Shown piece after piece: positions 16,388-24,998 of a DNA stretch of 64,000 nt. Positions within the stretch are counted from its first letter, which is position 1, and each line of letters starts with the position of its first letter. Where the stretch lies: positions 1,860,001 to 1,924,000 of the forward strand of contig NZ_JBFDUZ010000001.1 in the NCBI RefSeq assembly GCF_040719145.1. Direction: 5' to 3'. This DNA comes from Paenibacillus sp. JQZ6Y-1. Lineage in GTDB: Bacteria > Bacillota > Bacilli > Paenibacillales > Paenibacillaceae. Below the pieces are notes generated by a model that searched no databases, was not told where the DNA came from, and saw only the letters and a program-made list of their open reading frames with translations. The translations under genes were made by a program, and so were the position numbers.

Positions 16388-19300
16388 TTAGTTGTTGGCT
16401 TGTGTAAGTGTAATATTCGGTCGTTCTGGCTGCTGCATGCCGTTGCCTAGATAATAGCTTGTATGCGGTGGCTGATTATAACCGGTATTCTGCCAAGCTA
16501 TGCCCAAACGGTATACCGGATCGTGCATGAGTGTAACAAGACGAATGTCGGTGGGCAATGTGGTGGAATAGATACGAAGCTCAGTACTATCCTCATTCCG
16601 CAGCACAACCTCTTCTCGCCAATCGCCTAACATATCCGCCTGTAATGCTGGATTTCCTTTGGTGTCGTTATTGGATTGTGTGCCAGAGAAGGTTACCAGA
16701 TTGCTCAGTTGATTCGTATTAGGATTCCATTTGTCAATCTTCGGTACACCTCGGCGTTCCGGTGTCGTCGTCCAGTTATGATCTAGCAGCTCACGACTTA
16801 GATCGCCGTCCCACCAGATGGCAAAATTGGACGTTGGAATGGAGTTGGAGATTTTCTGTCCATGTGCGGTAAACAGACCACCGGTTGTACTATTCCATTC
16901 CCCGTCAATCGCCCACATCTCTTCGCCCGGATACCTCGGATCAATATCTGCGCTCAAACCGCGTCCCACGTCGATGCCGATTTGCGGCTGACCCCAGATG
17001 ACACGACCCGTTTTGGCGTCTTTTAGATCAGCGGAGTATTTGGCATTGTTATTCTCTTGCACTGCCCATACTTCGAGACCTAGACGGTTGGGATCAAGAT
17101 CGCCGACATGCATCGCATCGCCATGCCCTAATCCCGAATTCCATAATCCAGTGCCATTGTCATCAATAGCGGCGGCACCCGTAATGATCTCATCTCGTCC
17201 GTCGTGATCGACATCCGCTATAGACAGCTGATGATTCCCTTGTCCGGCGTATCCTTCATTGCCCGATGTATTGGAGTCAAATGTCCAGCGCTTGGTCAAT
17301 TTGCCGTCCCGCCAATCGTAAGCAACCAATACCATCCGTGTATAGTATCCACGCTGCATGATGATACTTGGATGCTCGCCGTCCAGATAAGCGATAGCTG
17401 CCAGAAAACGGTCGCCACGATTGCCGTACGTATCGCCCCAATCACCGATATTGCCGCGCGGCGGTTCATAATCCGCAGTTGCCAGCTCGCGTCCGGTCAT
17501 TCCCTCAAAGATCGTATGATATTCTGGACCTGTGATTATATAACCGCCCGAATTGGCATAACGTGCATTGGCATCGCCGATCACATGACCTTGACCATCA
17601 ATGGTACCATCTGCGGTGCGGAAGGTGACTTCGGCTTTGCCATCACCATCTAGATCATATGCCATCATATCCAGATAATGCGCACCTGCCCGGATATTCG
17701 GCCCTAGATTGATACGCCACATAAAGGTACCATCCAGTCGGTATGCGTCTATTAGTGTGCTGCCGGTATGACCGCTTTGAGAATTATCCTTAGAATTGCT
17801 TGGGTCCCACTTCAAAATAATCTCGTATTGCCCGTCACCATCTAGATCGGCGACCGTTGTATCATTGGCGCGATACGAATAAACCTCACCCGTTACCGTA
17901 ACCCCATCCGCTGGCTTGCGAAGTGGAATGCTTAGGTGATCGCTGGTCCAGACAGTCGCTGTTTCAGAACGCTTAGGACTGTTTTTGCCGCCAACGGTTT
18001 GCAGATAATAGGAAGATGTTACTGTACCGCCTGTATCTTTGAAATTAGTCGTTGTACGTAGCGGCGAGCCATTGACCTTTTTTCCATTGCGGTACAAGTC
18101 AAAGCCGACATTGTCGGGATCGGTGCCAAGTAGTCGCCAGCTGATATATACGCCATCTGGCTGTTGAATGGCAATCAATCCACGGTTCAGATATTCCATC
18201 TGCCTAGGCGGCAGTTGAACCGGAGTCGCTTGCACCGTTACACCCTTCGATTCCGTACCGTCGGTATACGCTGCTTTGACGATAAAGGTATAGGTGGTGT
18301 TATTTTTCAGCTTGTCGATGGTGGCAATATAGGTGTTTTTGCTAACGGTATCTACCAGCTGAGGACGCTGCTTTTTGTCTAGTTGATAAATATGAGCTTC
18401 CTTGTACGTGGGATCGACATTTTCCTGCCAGCCGATACGAATCTTGCCGTTATCTGGTTCGGTATCGACATATTCCAGCTCTGGGGAGGCTTCCAATCGG
18501 TTGACGATCAATGTGTATGTTCTGGCAATGTCTGTGTACGTATCCGAAGTGACCTTGATCGGGATGGTGGTGGATGATTCGGAAATAGGCACTTGTACAG
18601 CTGTGCCACTAGTTGCCATTTGTCCAGCTACTATCAGGCGCACATGATCGGTATTGCTCGCCTGCGGAGCAACGGATACAATCTGACTGGAATACGGAAT
18701 ATCCAGCTGGTAATTCTGAATCGAAGGATCAAAAGCAGGTGTGAGCGCTGGCGTGAATCCATTACTGCTTACCTTCAAGTCTGTCAGTGCCAGATCTAGA
18801 GAGGTTACTTTCATATTTGCCAGCTGAATGGAACCACCGTCGCGACCGAGATAGAAGCCAAAGCTACTGATTCGGGCAGCACTACCAGTAAACGTCTCTT
18901 GCCAGTTGGCGACTACACTTCCAGTTGTGAGATCGGTAATGGAAGTGGTATAGGACTTTTGCGGAATATTGAGTACATAGTTGAATCGATACCAATGGGA
19001 GGTGCTGTAAGGAATGGAGAAAGTGGATGAACCGGCGCGCTTGATCGTTCCACTGCCGAGTGCATAGTTGATGCCGGTGGCGCTGGTGGCATTGATTTTG
19101 CCATCCATCGCGTAAAAGGAACCACCATTATTACTTGGAATGCGTGCATCGAATGAGATGGTTACGCCACCACTCTGCGGCGTAAAGCGTTGACCAACGT
19201 ATATGGAGCCAGAGGTTGGATTGCTCATGGCAGCATAGGTTATGCCTGTAACGGTATCACGGTTAATCTGAATATCTGGTGTATTGCCCTCTTTGCTCCA

Positions 19301-19570
19301 AGCATTTCCGTTTCCGACGGTAAACGCTCCCTTCGGGTAAGTGGCAAAGTTCTCATTTACAAGGTCAATGTCTGCGGCATGAGCGATGGAAGACGTGCCA
19401 GACCAAGCTGGACAAGCTAGGAGGATAACAAGTAGGATGATCAGGTAACGGGTATAGCAGCGAACAGGTTTTCTTGGATATGGTGGTGTAGATGAAACGG
19501 AGTCTATAACGTGCGAAGATGATGTAGAAGACGATTGCGGTTTGGCATTTGCCTTTGAAGCGGAATTCAT
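16388..19570 (-). CDS. Secreted rhamnogalacturonan lyase (PL11) with accessory domains
   Basis: About 1,060 residues, starting at ATG 19570 after AAAGGA. An unusually long 40-residue Ser/Pro-rich N-region precedes the membrane segment YLIILLVILLACPAWSG and a cleavage site near AHAA. Domains in order: a concanavalin-like module (about 68-255), a cadherin-like beta-sandwich (about 260-360), a fibronectin type III domain (about 365-445) and the PL11 eight-blade propeller (about 455-1060). The propeller carries repeated Ca-binding Asp loops (VADLDGDGQYEI, YDLDGDGKAEV, IADVDHDGRDEI) and the typical start YLNRGLIAI. It cleaves the rhamnose-galacturonate backbone of pectin RG-I by beta-elimination, like YesW/RhgW of Bacillus subtilis. 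A near-consensus cre site lies 40 bases upstream. Confidence 0.95.
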   Translation of the reverse strand: MNSASKANAKPQSSSTSSSHVIDSVSSTPPYPRKPVRCYTRYLIILLVILLACPAWSGTSSIAHAADIDLVNENFATYPKGAFTVGNGNAWSKEGNTPDIQINRDTVTGITYAAMSNPTSGSIYVGQRFTPQSGGVTISFDARIPSNNGGSFYAMDGKINATSATGINYALGSGTIKRAGSSTFSIPYSTSHWYRFNYVLNIPQKSYTTSITDLTTGSVVANWQETFTGSAARISSFGFYLGRDGGSIQLANMKVTSLDLALTDLKVSSNGFTPALTPAFDPSIQNYQLDIPYSSQIVSVAPQASNTDHVRLIVAGQMATSGTAVQVPISESSTTIPIKVTSDTYTDIARTYTLIVNRLEASPELEYVDTEPDNGKIRIGWQENVDPTYKEAHIYQLDKKQRPQLVDTVSKNTYIATIDKLKNNTTYTFIVKAAYTDGTESKGVTVQATPVQLPPRQMEYLNRGLIAIQQPDGVYISWRLLGTDPDNVGFDLYRNGKKVNGSPLRTTTNFKDTGGTVTSSYYLQTVGGKNSPKRSETATVWTSDHLSIPLRKPADGVTVTGEVYSYRANDTTVADLDGDGQYEIILKWDPSNSKDNSQSGHTGSTLIDAYRLDGTFMWRINLGPNIRAGAHYLDMMAYDLDGDGKAEVTFRTADGTIDGQGHVIGDANARYANSGGYIITGPEYHTIFEGMTGRELATADYEPPRGNIGDWGDTYGNRGDRFLAAIAYLDGEHPSIIMQRGYYTRMVLVAYDWRDGKLTKRWTFDSNTSGNEGYAGQGNHQLSIADVDHDGRDEIITGAAAIDDNGTGLWNSGLGHGDAMHVGDLDPNRLGLEVWAVQENNNAKYSADLKDAKTGRVIWGQPQIGIDVGRGLSADIDPRYPGEEMWAIDGEWNSTTGGLFTAHGQKISNSIPTSNFAIWWDGDLSRELLDHNWTTTPERRGVPKIDKWNPNTNQLSNLVTFSGTQSNNDTKGNPALQADMLGDWREEVVLRNEDSTELRIYSTTLPTDIRLVTLMHDPVYRLGIAWQNTGYNQPPHTSYYLGNGMQQPERPNITLTQANN

Positions 19571-19609
19571 CGGTATCAATCCTTTCAGTATAGGTTGATA
19601 TGTATTTTT

Positions 19610-19624
19610 TTGAATACGCTTACA
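19610..19624. promoter_or_regulatory. CcpA cre site upstream of the PL11 lyase
   Basis: TTGAATACGCTTACA matches WTGNAARCGNWWWCA with one mismatch. It lies 40 bases before the lyase start codon, so glucose repression of pectin degradation is expected. Confidence 0.7.
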
Positions 19625-19844
19625 AAATAAGAAGTTCATTATGTGTACGTTAACATTTTATAGAGCGATGTAATTTTCATTTCCCCCTTTGCTATTGCAA
19701 TCGAAAGTATACTTCGAATTTTAGTGTATCAGCTTGTTGTTTGAAATCCATATCGGAATTGAGATGTGTATAATAATAGGGAATTAAGAAACAGCGATAT
19801 AAGAGAATATGTCTAACTTGTACTTGAAAAGGAGGATACTTACG

Positions 19845-20204
19845 ATGCAAACCCGCCAGCAAGCCATTGATCACTGCTTGACCCTAGCCCAGAGCTATGA
19901 GGACTATCCATTTCGCGATAGCGGCTGGACGGTGATTCGGCATGAGCAAAATCGCAAAATCTTTGCTTGGATCTTTGAAAGACAAGGTCATATCTGGATC
20001 AATGTAAAAGCGACACCAGAACTGATCGATATTCTGCGGCAGGAGCACGAGTCCGTCATTCCCGCCTATCATCTCAACAAAGATCATTGGAATTCAATTA
20101 TTCTGGATGGCTCCATTCCCGAAGAAGATATCTACGATATGATCTATCATAGCTATACGCTCACCCTGCCGCGTATCCGTAAGCCAGCGAAGGAAAAAAA
20201 ATAA
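19845..20204 (+). CDS. MmcQ/YjbR family protein
   Basis: The start is ATG 19845, nine bases after AAGGAGG; a longer frame upstream has no ribosome binding site. The 119 residues follow the CyaY-like MmcQ/YjbR fold: RQQAIDHCLTLAQSYEDYPF, WTVIRHEQNRKIFAWIFER, INVKATPELIDILRQEHESV, IPAYHLNKDHWNSIILDG and IYDMIYHSYTLTLP. The family is annotated as DNA-binding by structural likeness, but its physiological role is unproven. It is monocistronic, followed by a long hairpin at 20219-20278. Confidence 0.88.
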   Translation: MQTRQQAIDHCLTLAQSYEDYPFRDSGWTVIRHEQNRKIFAWIFERQGHIWINVKATPELIDILRQEHESVIPAYHLNKDHWNSIILDGSIPEEDIYDMIYHSYTLTLPRIRKPAKEKK

Positions 20205-20218
20205 ATCGTCTGTGCATA

Positions 20219-20278
20219 ACAACATCCCGATACTATGCTTGGAGTGTGAAGCCTGCCAACGTAGTATTGGGATGTTGT
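20219..20278. terminator. Long hairpin after the MmcQ gene
   Basis: The 17-bp stem ACAACATCCCGATACTA / TAGTATTGGGATGTTGT has one wobble pair and a 26-base loop. It lies in the convergent gap between the MmcQ (+) and acetyltransferase (-) genes and is a probable terminator without a long T tract. Confidence 0.55.
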
Positions 20279-20340
20279 CATTTGTTTATATTCATCTATG
20301 TGTATTGGGCTGGATCGTTATTCCGATTTCTCTTGGTCCA

Positions 20341-20991
20341 TCATGATTTATCCTGTTCTATCACACTACAGCCACCCAACATATCTGGCAGCAATGCCAT
20401 ACTATCCATTTCGGTAATTTCACGAATGACCCGGCATGGAACACCAGCGGCAAATGTATGCGGTGGAATATCCTGTGTGACTACGCTACCTGCACCGATC
20501 ACGCAGCCATCCCCAATAGTTACTCCACCACACACAGTCACACTAGCGGATAACCATACATCATTGCCGATCACAACGGGCTTGGCGTAACAAAGTGTTT
20601 TCGCTTGTCCATGCTGATCCAGCATCTGCCGTCGCTCAGAAGCAATCATTGGATGAATGGGCGTAACGATGGTTACATTCGGTCCACAGTTCACATGATT
20701 GCCGATGGTCACTCTCGCATCATCCTGTACCGTCAGATTGTAATTGGCAAAAAAATGATGCCCAATCTCCGTATGCACGCCGTAATGGAAAAAGATAGGG
20801 CCCTGTATAAAGCTCCCTTCTCCCAGCTTGCCGATCAACTGCTGCAAAATCTGCTCCCGTTCCTCGGTCTCCTCTTCAAAGGTACGGCTATATTGACTAC
20901 TCCAATGATGCGCTTTCAGCTTAATCGCCTTCAAGGCTGGATCGGCAGGCGAGAACAGCTTGCCGTCAAAGATACGTTGCTCCTCACTCAT
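20341..20991 (-). CDS. Sugar O-acetyltransferase (left-handed beta-helix, LacA/Maa type)
   Basis: About 216 residues from ATG 20991 (GGAG eight bases upstream). The N-terminal MSEEQRIFDGKLFSPADPAL is the Mac/maltose acetyltransferase cap. It is followed by hexapeptide repeats (GSFIQGPIFFHYG, RVTIGNHVNCGPNVTIVTP, VVIGNDVWLSASVTVCGGVT, IGDGCVIGAGSVVTQDIPPH) that form the trimeric left-handed beta helix. The HP in VTPIHP supplies the expected catalytic histidine. It transfers acetyl from acetyl-CoA to a sugar or galactoside hydroxyl, perhaps in detoxification of non-metabolised sugars. The C-terminal tail is slightly longer than usual. Confidence 0.9.
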   Translation of the reverse strand: MSEEQRIFDGKLFSPADPALKAIKLKAHHWSSQYSRTFEEETEEREQILQQLIGKLGEGSFIQGPIFFHYGVHTEIGHHFFANYNLTVQDDARVTIGNHVNCGPNVTIVTPIHPMIASERRQMLDQHGQAKTLCYAKPVVIGNDVWLSASVTVCGGVTIGDGCVIGAGSVVTQDIPPHTFAAGVPCRVIREITEMDSMALLPDMLGGCSVIEQDKS

Positions 20992-21119
20992 ACATTCAGC
21001 TCCATTTGTCCATAAATTGGGTAGGTTAAGGAGATTCCTATGCTCCCGTATGTGCAAAGGTAATCAATAAACCTGCCTATACAATTGTAACGCAATCAGC
21101 TTGCAAAATAGTACACTCG

Positions 21120-21263
21120 TTATTCAAACCAATCATCCGCACAGCGAATGCTGCGAATGACCGGCTCTTCATCCGACATTTTCATACAGCCATACGTGCT
21201 GAGCCAGATGACAGCACTCAGCAGCGCACAGATCAGCAAGACGGCAATCATTGAAAATAACAT
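21120..21263 (-). CDS. Small single-pass membrane protein
   Basis: A 47-residue reading frame starts with ATG 21263, one base after the stop codon of the MFS gene (TGA-G-ATG), with the ribosome binding site GGAGAT inside the MFS end. The N-terminal half (MLFSMIAVLLICALLSAVIW) is one membrane helix. The C-terminal half (CMKMSDEEPVIRSIRCADDW) is polar with two cysteines. The tight coupling to the MFS gene suggests a small accessory subunit or a regulator of the transporter. No family is recognised, and it is shorter than most automated cut-offs. Confidence 0.65.
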   Translation of the reverse strand: MLFSMIAVLLICALLSAVIWLSTYGCMKMSDEEPVIRSIRCADDWFE

Positions 21264-21264
21264 C

Positions 21265-22488
21265 TCAATCTCCTACTTTCCGGTATGATAATATTCGATT
21301 TACGCGCTCGGCACTGTACAGCATCAACACGAGAAAGATCAATACTACCCAAGGAAACACGCCTACACTCGTGCGTGTTGCGAGCAATCCGAACAACGGT
21401 GGCAAAAAGGTGGTGCCTGTGTAAGCCACAGCCATTTGATACCCCATGAGCTTGGCGGAATTGGCTTTGCCAAAACGGGTTGGTGTCTCATGCAGTAAGC
21501 CCGGATAGATCGGGGCTAATCCCAGACCAATCAGGATCAATCCTGCGAGTGCGAATCCATCCAACATCGGCAGCAGCAAAAGAATTCCGCCGATAATACT
21601 GATCAGTTGTCCACAACGAATCAGCATCGTATTGCCTACACGCAGCGTAATAAAACCAGTAATAAAGCGACCAACAGTAATCCCACCATAGTATAGGGAA
21701 ACCCATGCCGCAGCTGTCTCAGCGCTCATCCCTCTAGCGCCAACCAGATAACTTGCTCCCCATAGACCAACTGTCATTTCCACTCCGCAATACAGCAAAA
21801 ATGCCGCAAGTGTGGGCTTGATTCCACGTAAACGGAGAATACGACTGCCGTTCTCAGCTACAGCATTGCTAGTTGTTTCCGAATCAGCCTGCTTCCCTAA
21901 AGGTAACTGTGATTCTGCCTGCTCTCTAGCATGAATAGCTGCTACTCGTGACCAGAGTGGTAATGTAAGCAGCAAAATAAGTACAAGTGCGAATTGAATG
22001 CCTGCAACCACTAGATAGCCGCTACGCCATGAATGATGGGTGGCGATGGAATACGACATGATGATCGGTCCCATCGTCGCCCCCACTCCCCAAAAGCAGT
22101 GGAGCCAGTTCATATGATGGGCTTGGTAATTCGCAGCTACATAATGATTCAGTGCTGCGTCGACCGCTCCTGCACCTAGACCAAGCGGAATCGACAGCAG
22201 AATCAGCCACAGCATGGAAGGTGCCGCAGAGAAGCCAAGCAACGCTGCTGCCGTCATCAGGCAGCTAATGAGCGTGATTTTACCGGTACCAATCAAGGCA
22301 ATACATTTGCCGCTAAACAGACTGGATACAATCGTGCCTGCTGCAATGATCATCGCAATCATCCCCGCCGATCCAAGTGAAGCATGGAGATCTGGGTACA
22401 TCACCGGCCACGCGGAACCCAACAACGAATCAGGAAGACCCAAGCTAATAAAAGCCAAATAAATAATTATCAAAAACCACGTTACCAT
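21265..22488 (-). CDS. Major facilitator superfamily transporter
   Basis: A 407-residue protein with about 12 hydrophobic segments in two halves joined by a polar loop (about residues 188-215, REQAESQLPLGKQADSETTS). The first half starts VTWFLIIIYLAFISLGLPDS and includes GAGAVDAALNHYVAANYQAHHMNWLHCFWG, a pattern of the FucP/glucose-galactose-like MFS subgroup; the second half has GLGLAPIYPGLLHETP. It is probably a sugar or small-molecule permease; the substrate is unknown. It is coupled to a 47-residue membrane protein downstream, and a ROK regulator lies upstream on the same strand. Confidence 0.88.
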   Translation of the reverse strand: MVTWFLIIIYLAFISLGLPDSLLGSAWPVMYPDLHASLGSAGMIAMIIAAGTIVSSLFSGKCIALIGTGKITLISCLMTAAALLGFSAAPSMLWLILLSIPLGLGAGAVDAALNHYVAANYQAHHMNWLHCFWGVGATMGPIIMSYSIATHHSWRSGYLVVAGIQFALVLILLLTLPLWSRVAAIHAREQAESQLPLGKQADSETTSNAVAENGSRILRLRGIKPTLAAFLLYCGVEMTVGLWGASYLVGARGMSAETAAAWVSLYYGGITVGRFITGFITLRVGNTMLIRCGQLISIIGGILLLLPMLDGFALAGLILIGLGLAPIYPGLLHETPTRFGKANSAKLMGYQMAVAYTGTTFLPPLFGLLATRTSVGVFPWVVLIFLVLMLYSAERVNRILSYRKVGD

Positions 22489-22784
22489 GCGATCCCTCTT
22501 TTGCCCGACAATGAATTTGGAAGATGTCGATGCTCGAATAATACCATAATAAATAAACTTTATAAAGATGTTTTATTTAATAATCATTATTTTATTATAT
22601 AATTATTCTATGGCAATTATTATGAAGATCATGGATAAACTTATATCATGTATTCGGTAGTTATGATTTGATTGCAAGCAAAAACCCCCTGCCACAATGA
22701 CAGAGGATACATGAAGGTTCATATAGATGATCTATTACTAGCCTATCCTAGCGAATGTTTGAAAGTCCTCACTTGCTACTCCAC

Positions 22785-23789
22785 TCAATAATTCAGCGAT
22801 GGCGTTAATTGCTTCAGCGTTAGCCAGCGCATCCCTGCTTCAAAGTCACGCTGAAAGCTACTTTCGAGTATTACATCTGGATAAGATGGCATCACATGCT
22901 GCTGTTGGTACACTTGCCATTGCTTTTCCCATTCTGCCTCCGTTAGTAGCTCCTGATACATAACGATCCGATCTGGTGCCAGAATGGCATTAACAGATTG
23001 AATAATTTGAGCCGCAGCCTGAGCAAAAACGGTAGACTCTATCGGTCCATACCAATCCATCGGCAGGGGCAGAAATTTAATCTCACCCGCCATCCCATTT
23101 TTCCCACGCACAAGCTGTCCATCCAGATGAATGCCCATACCCGGCGGATGAAGCGGCGGAAAATACACCCCAATCACTGTCTCATTGCCCTCTAGCTCAT
23201 GGCGCGAACAATATCCACTCACGGCAGCATTTACGTCGTTTTCCAATAATACAGGGAGATTGAACTGCTGTTCGACCTGACGGATGATTTGTACGCCTTC
23301 CAGCTCTTGATGACTACTAACCGCTACGACGCCATCCATCACCTGTCCAGGCAAACCAATGCCGATCACTTTCACATCATGATACTGTGCCAGACAGTCC
23401 TCAATCAGATGAAGCAATGCCTCTTGTGCAAATGCTGGGATGTATGTTTCTTTTTTGAGTACGATCCGGTCTTCTAGATTGATAACGACCGCAGATAGCA
23501 GCAGACTGCCTTGCTCCTCCTTCATACAGATCACCAGAGCAAGGCTAAAATCATAATTATAACGATACGTTAGCGCGGGACGCCCACCATTCGAAGGTAC
23601 GGTTTCATCCGCTACGATTTCACCGCGTTCGGACAATTCGCGGATCAGTGAGTTAACCGTCACCACGCTAAGCCCAGTTAACGAGGCAAGCTGTGGTTTG
23701 GTCGCCGTTTCGATGCGTTTCATTACCTGACGCACATTATTAAGATTGATTTCTTTCATTAGATTGGCATTTGCGTTTTTCATAGACAC
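22785..23789 (-). CDS. ROK family transcriptional regulator
   Basis: A 334-residue NagC/XylR-type protein. The N-terminal winged helix (NLNNVRQVMKRIETATKPQL, ASLTGLSVVTVNSLIRELSE) is followed by the ROK sugar-kinase-like domain (VIGIGLPGQVMDGVV, VLLENDVNAAVSGYC). The zinc-binding cysteine motif normally found after the GxxGExGH region is not present; that stretch reads GKNGMAGEIKFLPLPMDWYG. AAGGTGG lies ten bases before the GTG; an ATG two codons later is an alternative. It is upstream of the MFS gene on the same strand with a gap of 296 bases, so it may control sugar uptake by that transporter. Confidence 0.85.
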   Translation of the reverse strand: MSMKNANANLMKEINLNNVRQVMKRIETATKPQLASLTGLSVVTVNSLIRELSERGEIVADETVPSNGGRPALTYRYNYDFSLALVICMKEEQGSLLLSAVVINLEDRIVLKKETYIPAFAQEALLHLIEDCLAQYHDVKVIGIGLPGQVMDGVVAVSSHQELEGVQIIRQVEQQFNLPVLLENDVNAAVSGYCSRHELEGNETVIGVYFPPLHPPGMGIHLDGQLVRGKNGMAGEIKFLPLPMDWYGPIESTVFAQAAAQIIQSVNAILAPDRIVMYQELLTEAEWEKQWQVYQQQHVMPSYPDVILESSFQRDFEAGMRWLTLKQLTPSLNY

Positions 23790-23884
23790 CTCATTGGTTC
23801 CACCTTTTATCTTTTCCCTTACTGATCACTGCTGTATGCGCATGTAAGAAAGTCGCTTATATATATGGCATGTACGTTTTATAT

Positions 23885-24670
23885 TTAGGACGAAAATGGG
23901 ATCACGAACCGCTGCTCCGGCAACGGCTCAGGTACATATACACGCTCACGATAGATCATCTCCTCGTCGCTCATGAGCAAAACAGTAGACGAACGCGTGC
24001 CATAGGCTAATTCCTGACTATGAATGAAGATCGACGATAGTAATCGTTCCCGTTCCAGCGAAATGCCGGTATGAGGCAGCTCTTCGTCCTCAGGGCGATC
24101 CGTTACTTGCAGCAATGCAAACAGCTGATCAGCTAGCTGCTGCTCATTGATCTGCTGTGTATCCAGCTGATGAACCGTCTGCTCCAGCCCTTGCTTGCCC
24201 AAACGAACCTTAGGCCAATCCGTATCCAGCAGATGGTTACTAATGCCATATATGCCCGATTCCAGCGGCATCATCTCTTTACCCACATTGGAGTAATAAT
24301 ACAGATTCTGCCGATCTCCAACAAGTAGATTGTAGCCGGGGTATTGGTAACGTTCTTCCACCATTTGCTGCATGTATTCAGCTGGTGATTGCTGTTCTTT
24401 TAGAAAATTCGTGATCAACTCACCACGCGATCGTTTCCCCTCTGCTTGCTCCAGCGGATTACGATAATTCGTTAGCGCTGCGAATTGTCCCACTTTCGAG
24501 ACACCGATCCACGTACCACGCTTTAGTAAATCTCGTCCAGCAATGATATACGGCATATCTTCCCAGCGATGCGCCTGCGCAGACGGACGTTCATAAAATT
24601 CATCCCGATTGGTAGCCATAATTAACGGATACCTAGGGTGTACACGATAAGCGAATAAGATGAGGCACAT
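23885..24670 (-). CDS. NRDE family (TANGO2-like) protein
   Basis: About 261 residues from ATG 24670 after AAAGGAG. It starts MCLILFAYRVHPRYPLIMAT followed by NRDEFYERP, the signature that names the NRDE family; Cys2 becomes N-terminal after removal of Met, as in Ntn-hydrolase folds. Further conserved blocks are AGRDLLKRGTWIGVSKVGQF, ALTNYRNP, GISNHLLDTDWPKVRLGK and the end AYGTRSSTVLLMSDEEMIYRE. The cellular role is not settled; the human homologue TANGO2 is linked to haem and lipid handling. It appears monocistronic. Confidence 0.9.
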   Translation of the reverse strand: MCLILFAYRVHPRYPLIMATNRDEFYERPSAQAHRWEDMPYIIAGRDLLKRGTWIGVSKVGQFAALTNYRNPLEQAEGKRSRGELITNFLKEQQSPAEYMQQMVEERYQYPGYNLLVGDRQNLYYYSNVGKEMMPLESGIYGISNHLLDTDWPKVRLGKQGLEQTVHQLDTQQINEQQLADQLFALLQVTDRPEDEELPHTGISLERERLLSSIFIHSQELAYGTRSSTVLLMSDEEMIYRERVYVPEPLPEQRFVIPFSS

Positions 24671-24998
24671 GAATGGATACACTCCTTTATGCAAGAGTAA
24701 TTACGACTATGAACGAGTGGATACGATGCAATATGTATGCAATCATTGTACCACAGCAGCACATTCGTACACGATACATACGATGATGTAGGCTGCATTG
24801 GTATAGCTGCTACGACTTCATAAGTCGTAGCAACAATCCATCGGTATCTCTCCAAATGTAGAAAGCACATTCCTCTAGGAAGAATGTGCTTTCTCTGTCG
24901 TTTCATATAGTTGAACTGTTCACATAGGATTAGCTACGTGATGAATATACAGCATCCTTCCCAGCTATAATAGAAGTGGGCTTGTCGTATCGGTTTCT
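24671..24998. other. Intergenic region with two hairpins
   Basis: No gene is seen. GCTACGACTT-CAT-AAGTCGTAGC (24809-24831) is a perfect tight hairpin. GAAAGCACATTC / GAATGTGCTTTC (24861-24893) is a second, terminator-like hairpin with only weak T tails, which probably separates the FAD oxidoreductase and NRDE genes. Confidence 0.55.

Noticed and set aside
17204-17653. 149-codon plus-strand frame opposite the PL11 lyase
   Set aside because: Antisense shadow of the propeller repeats.
24622-24906. 94-codon minus-strand frame over the NRDE start
   Set aside because: It overlaps the NRDE gene out of frame, spans two hairpins and has no ribosome binding site.
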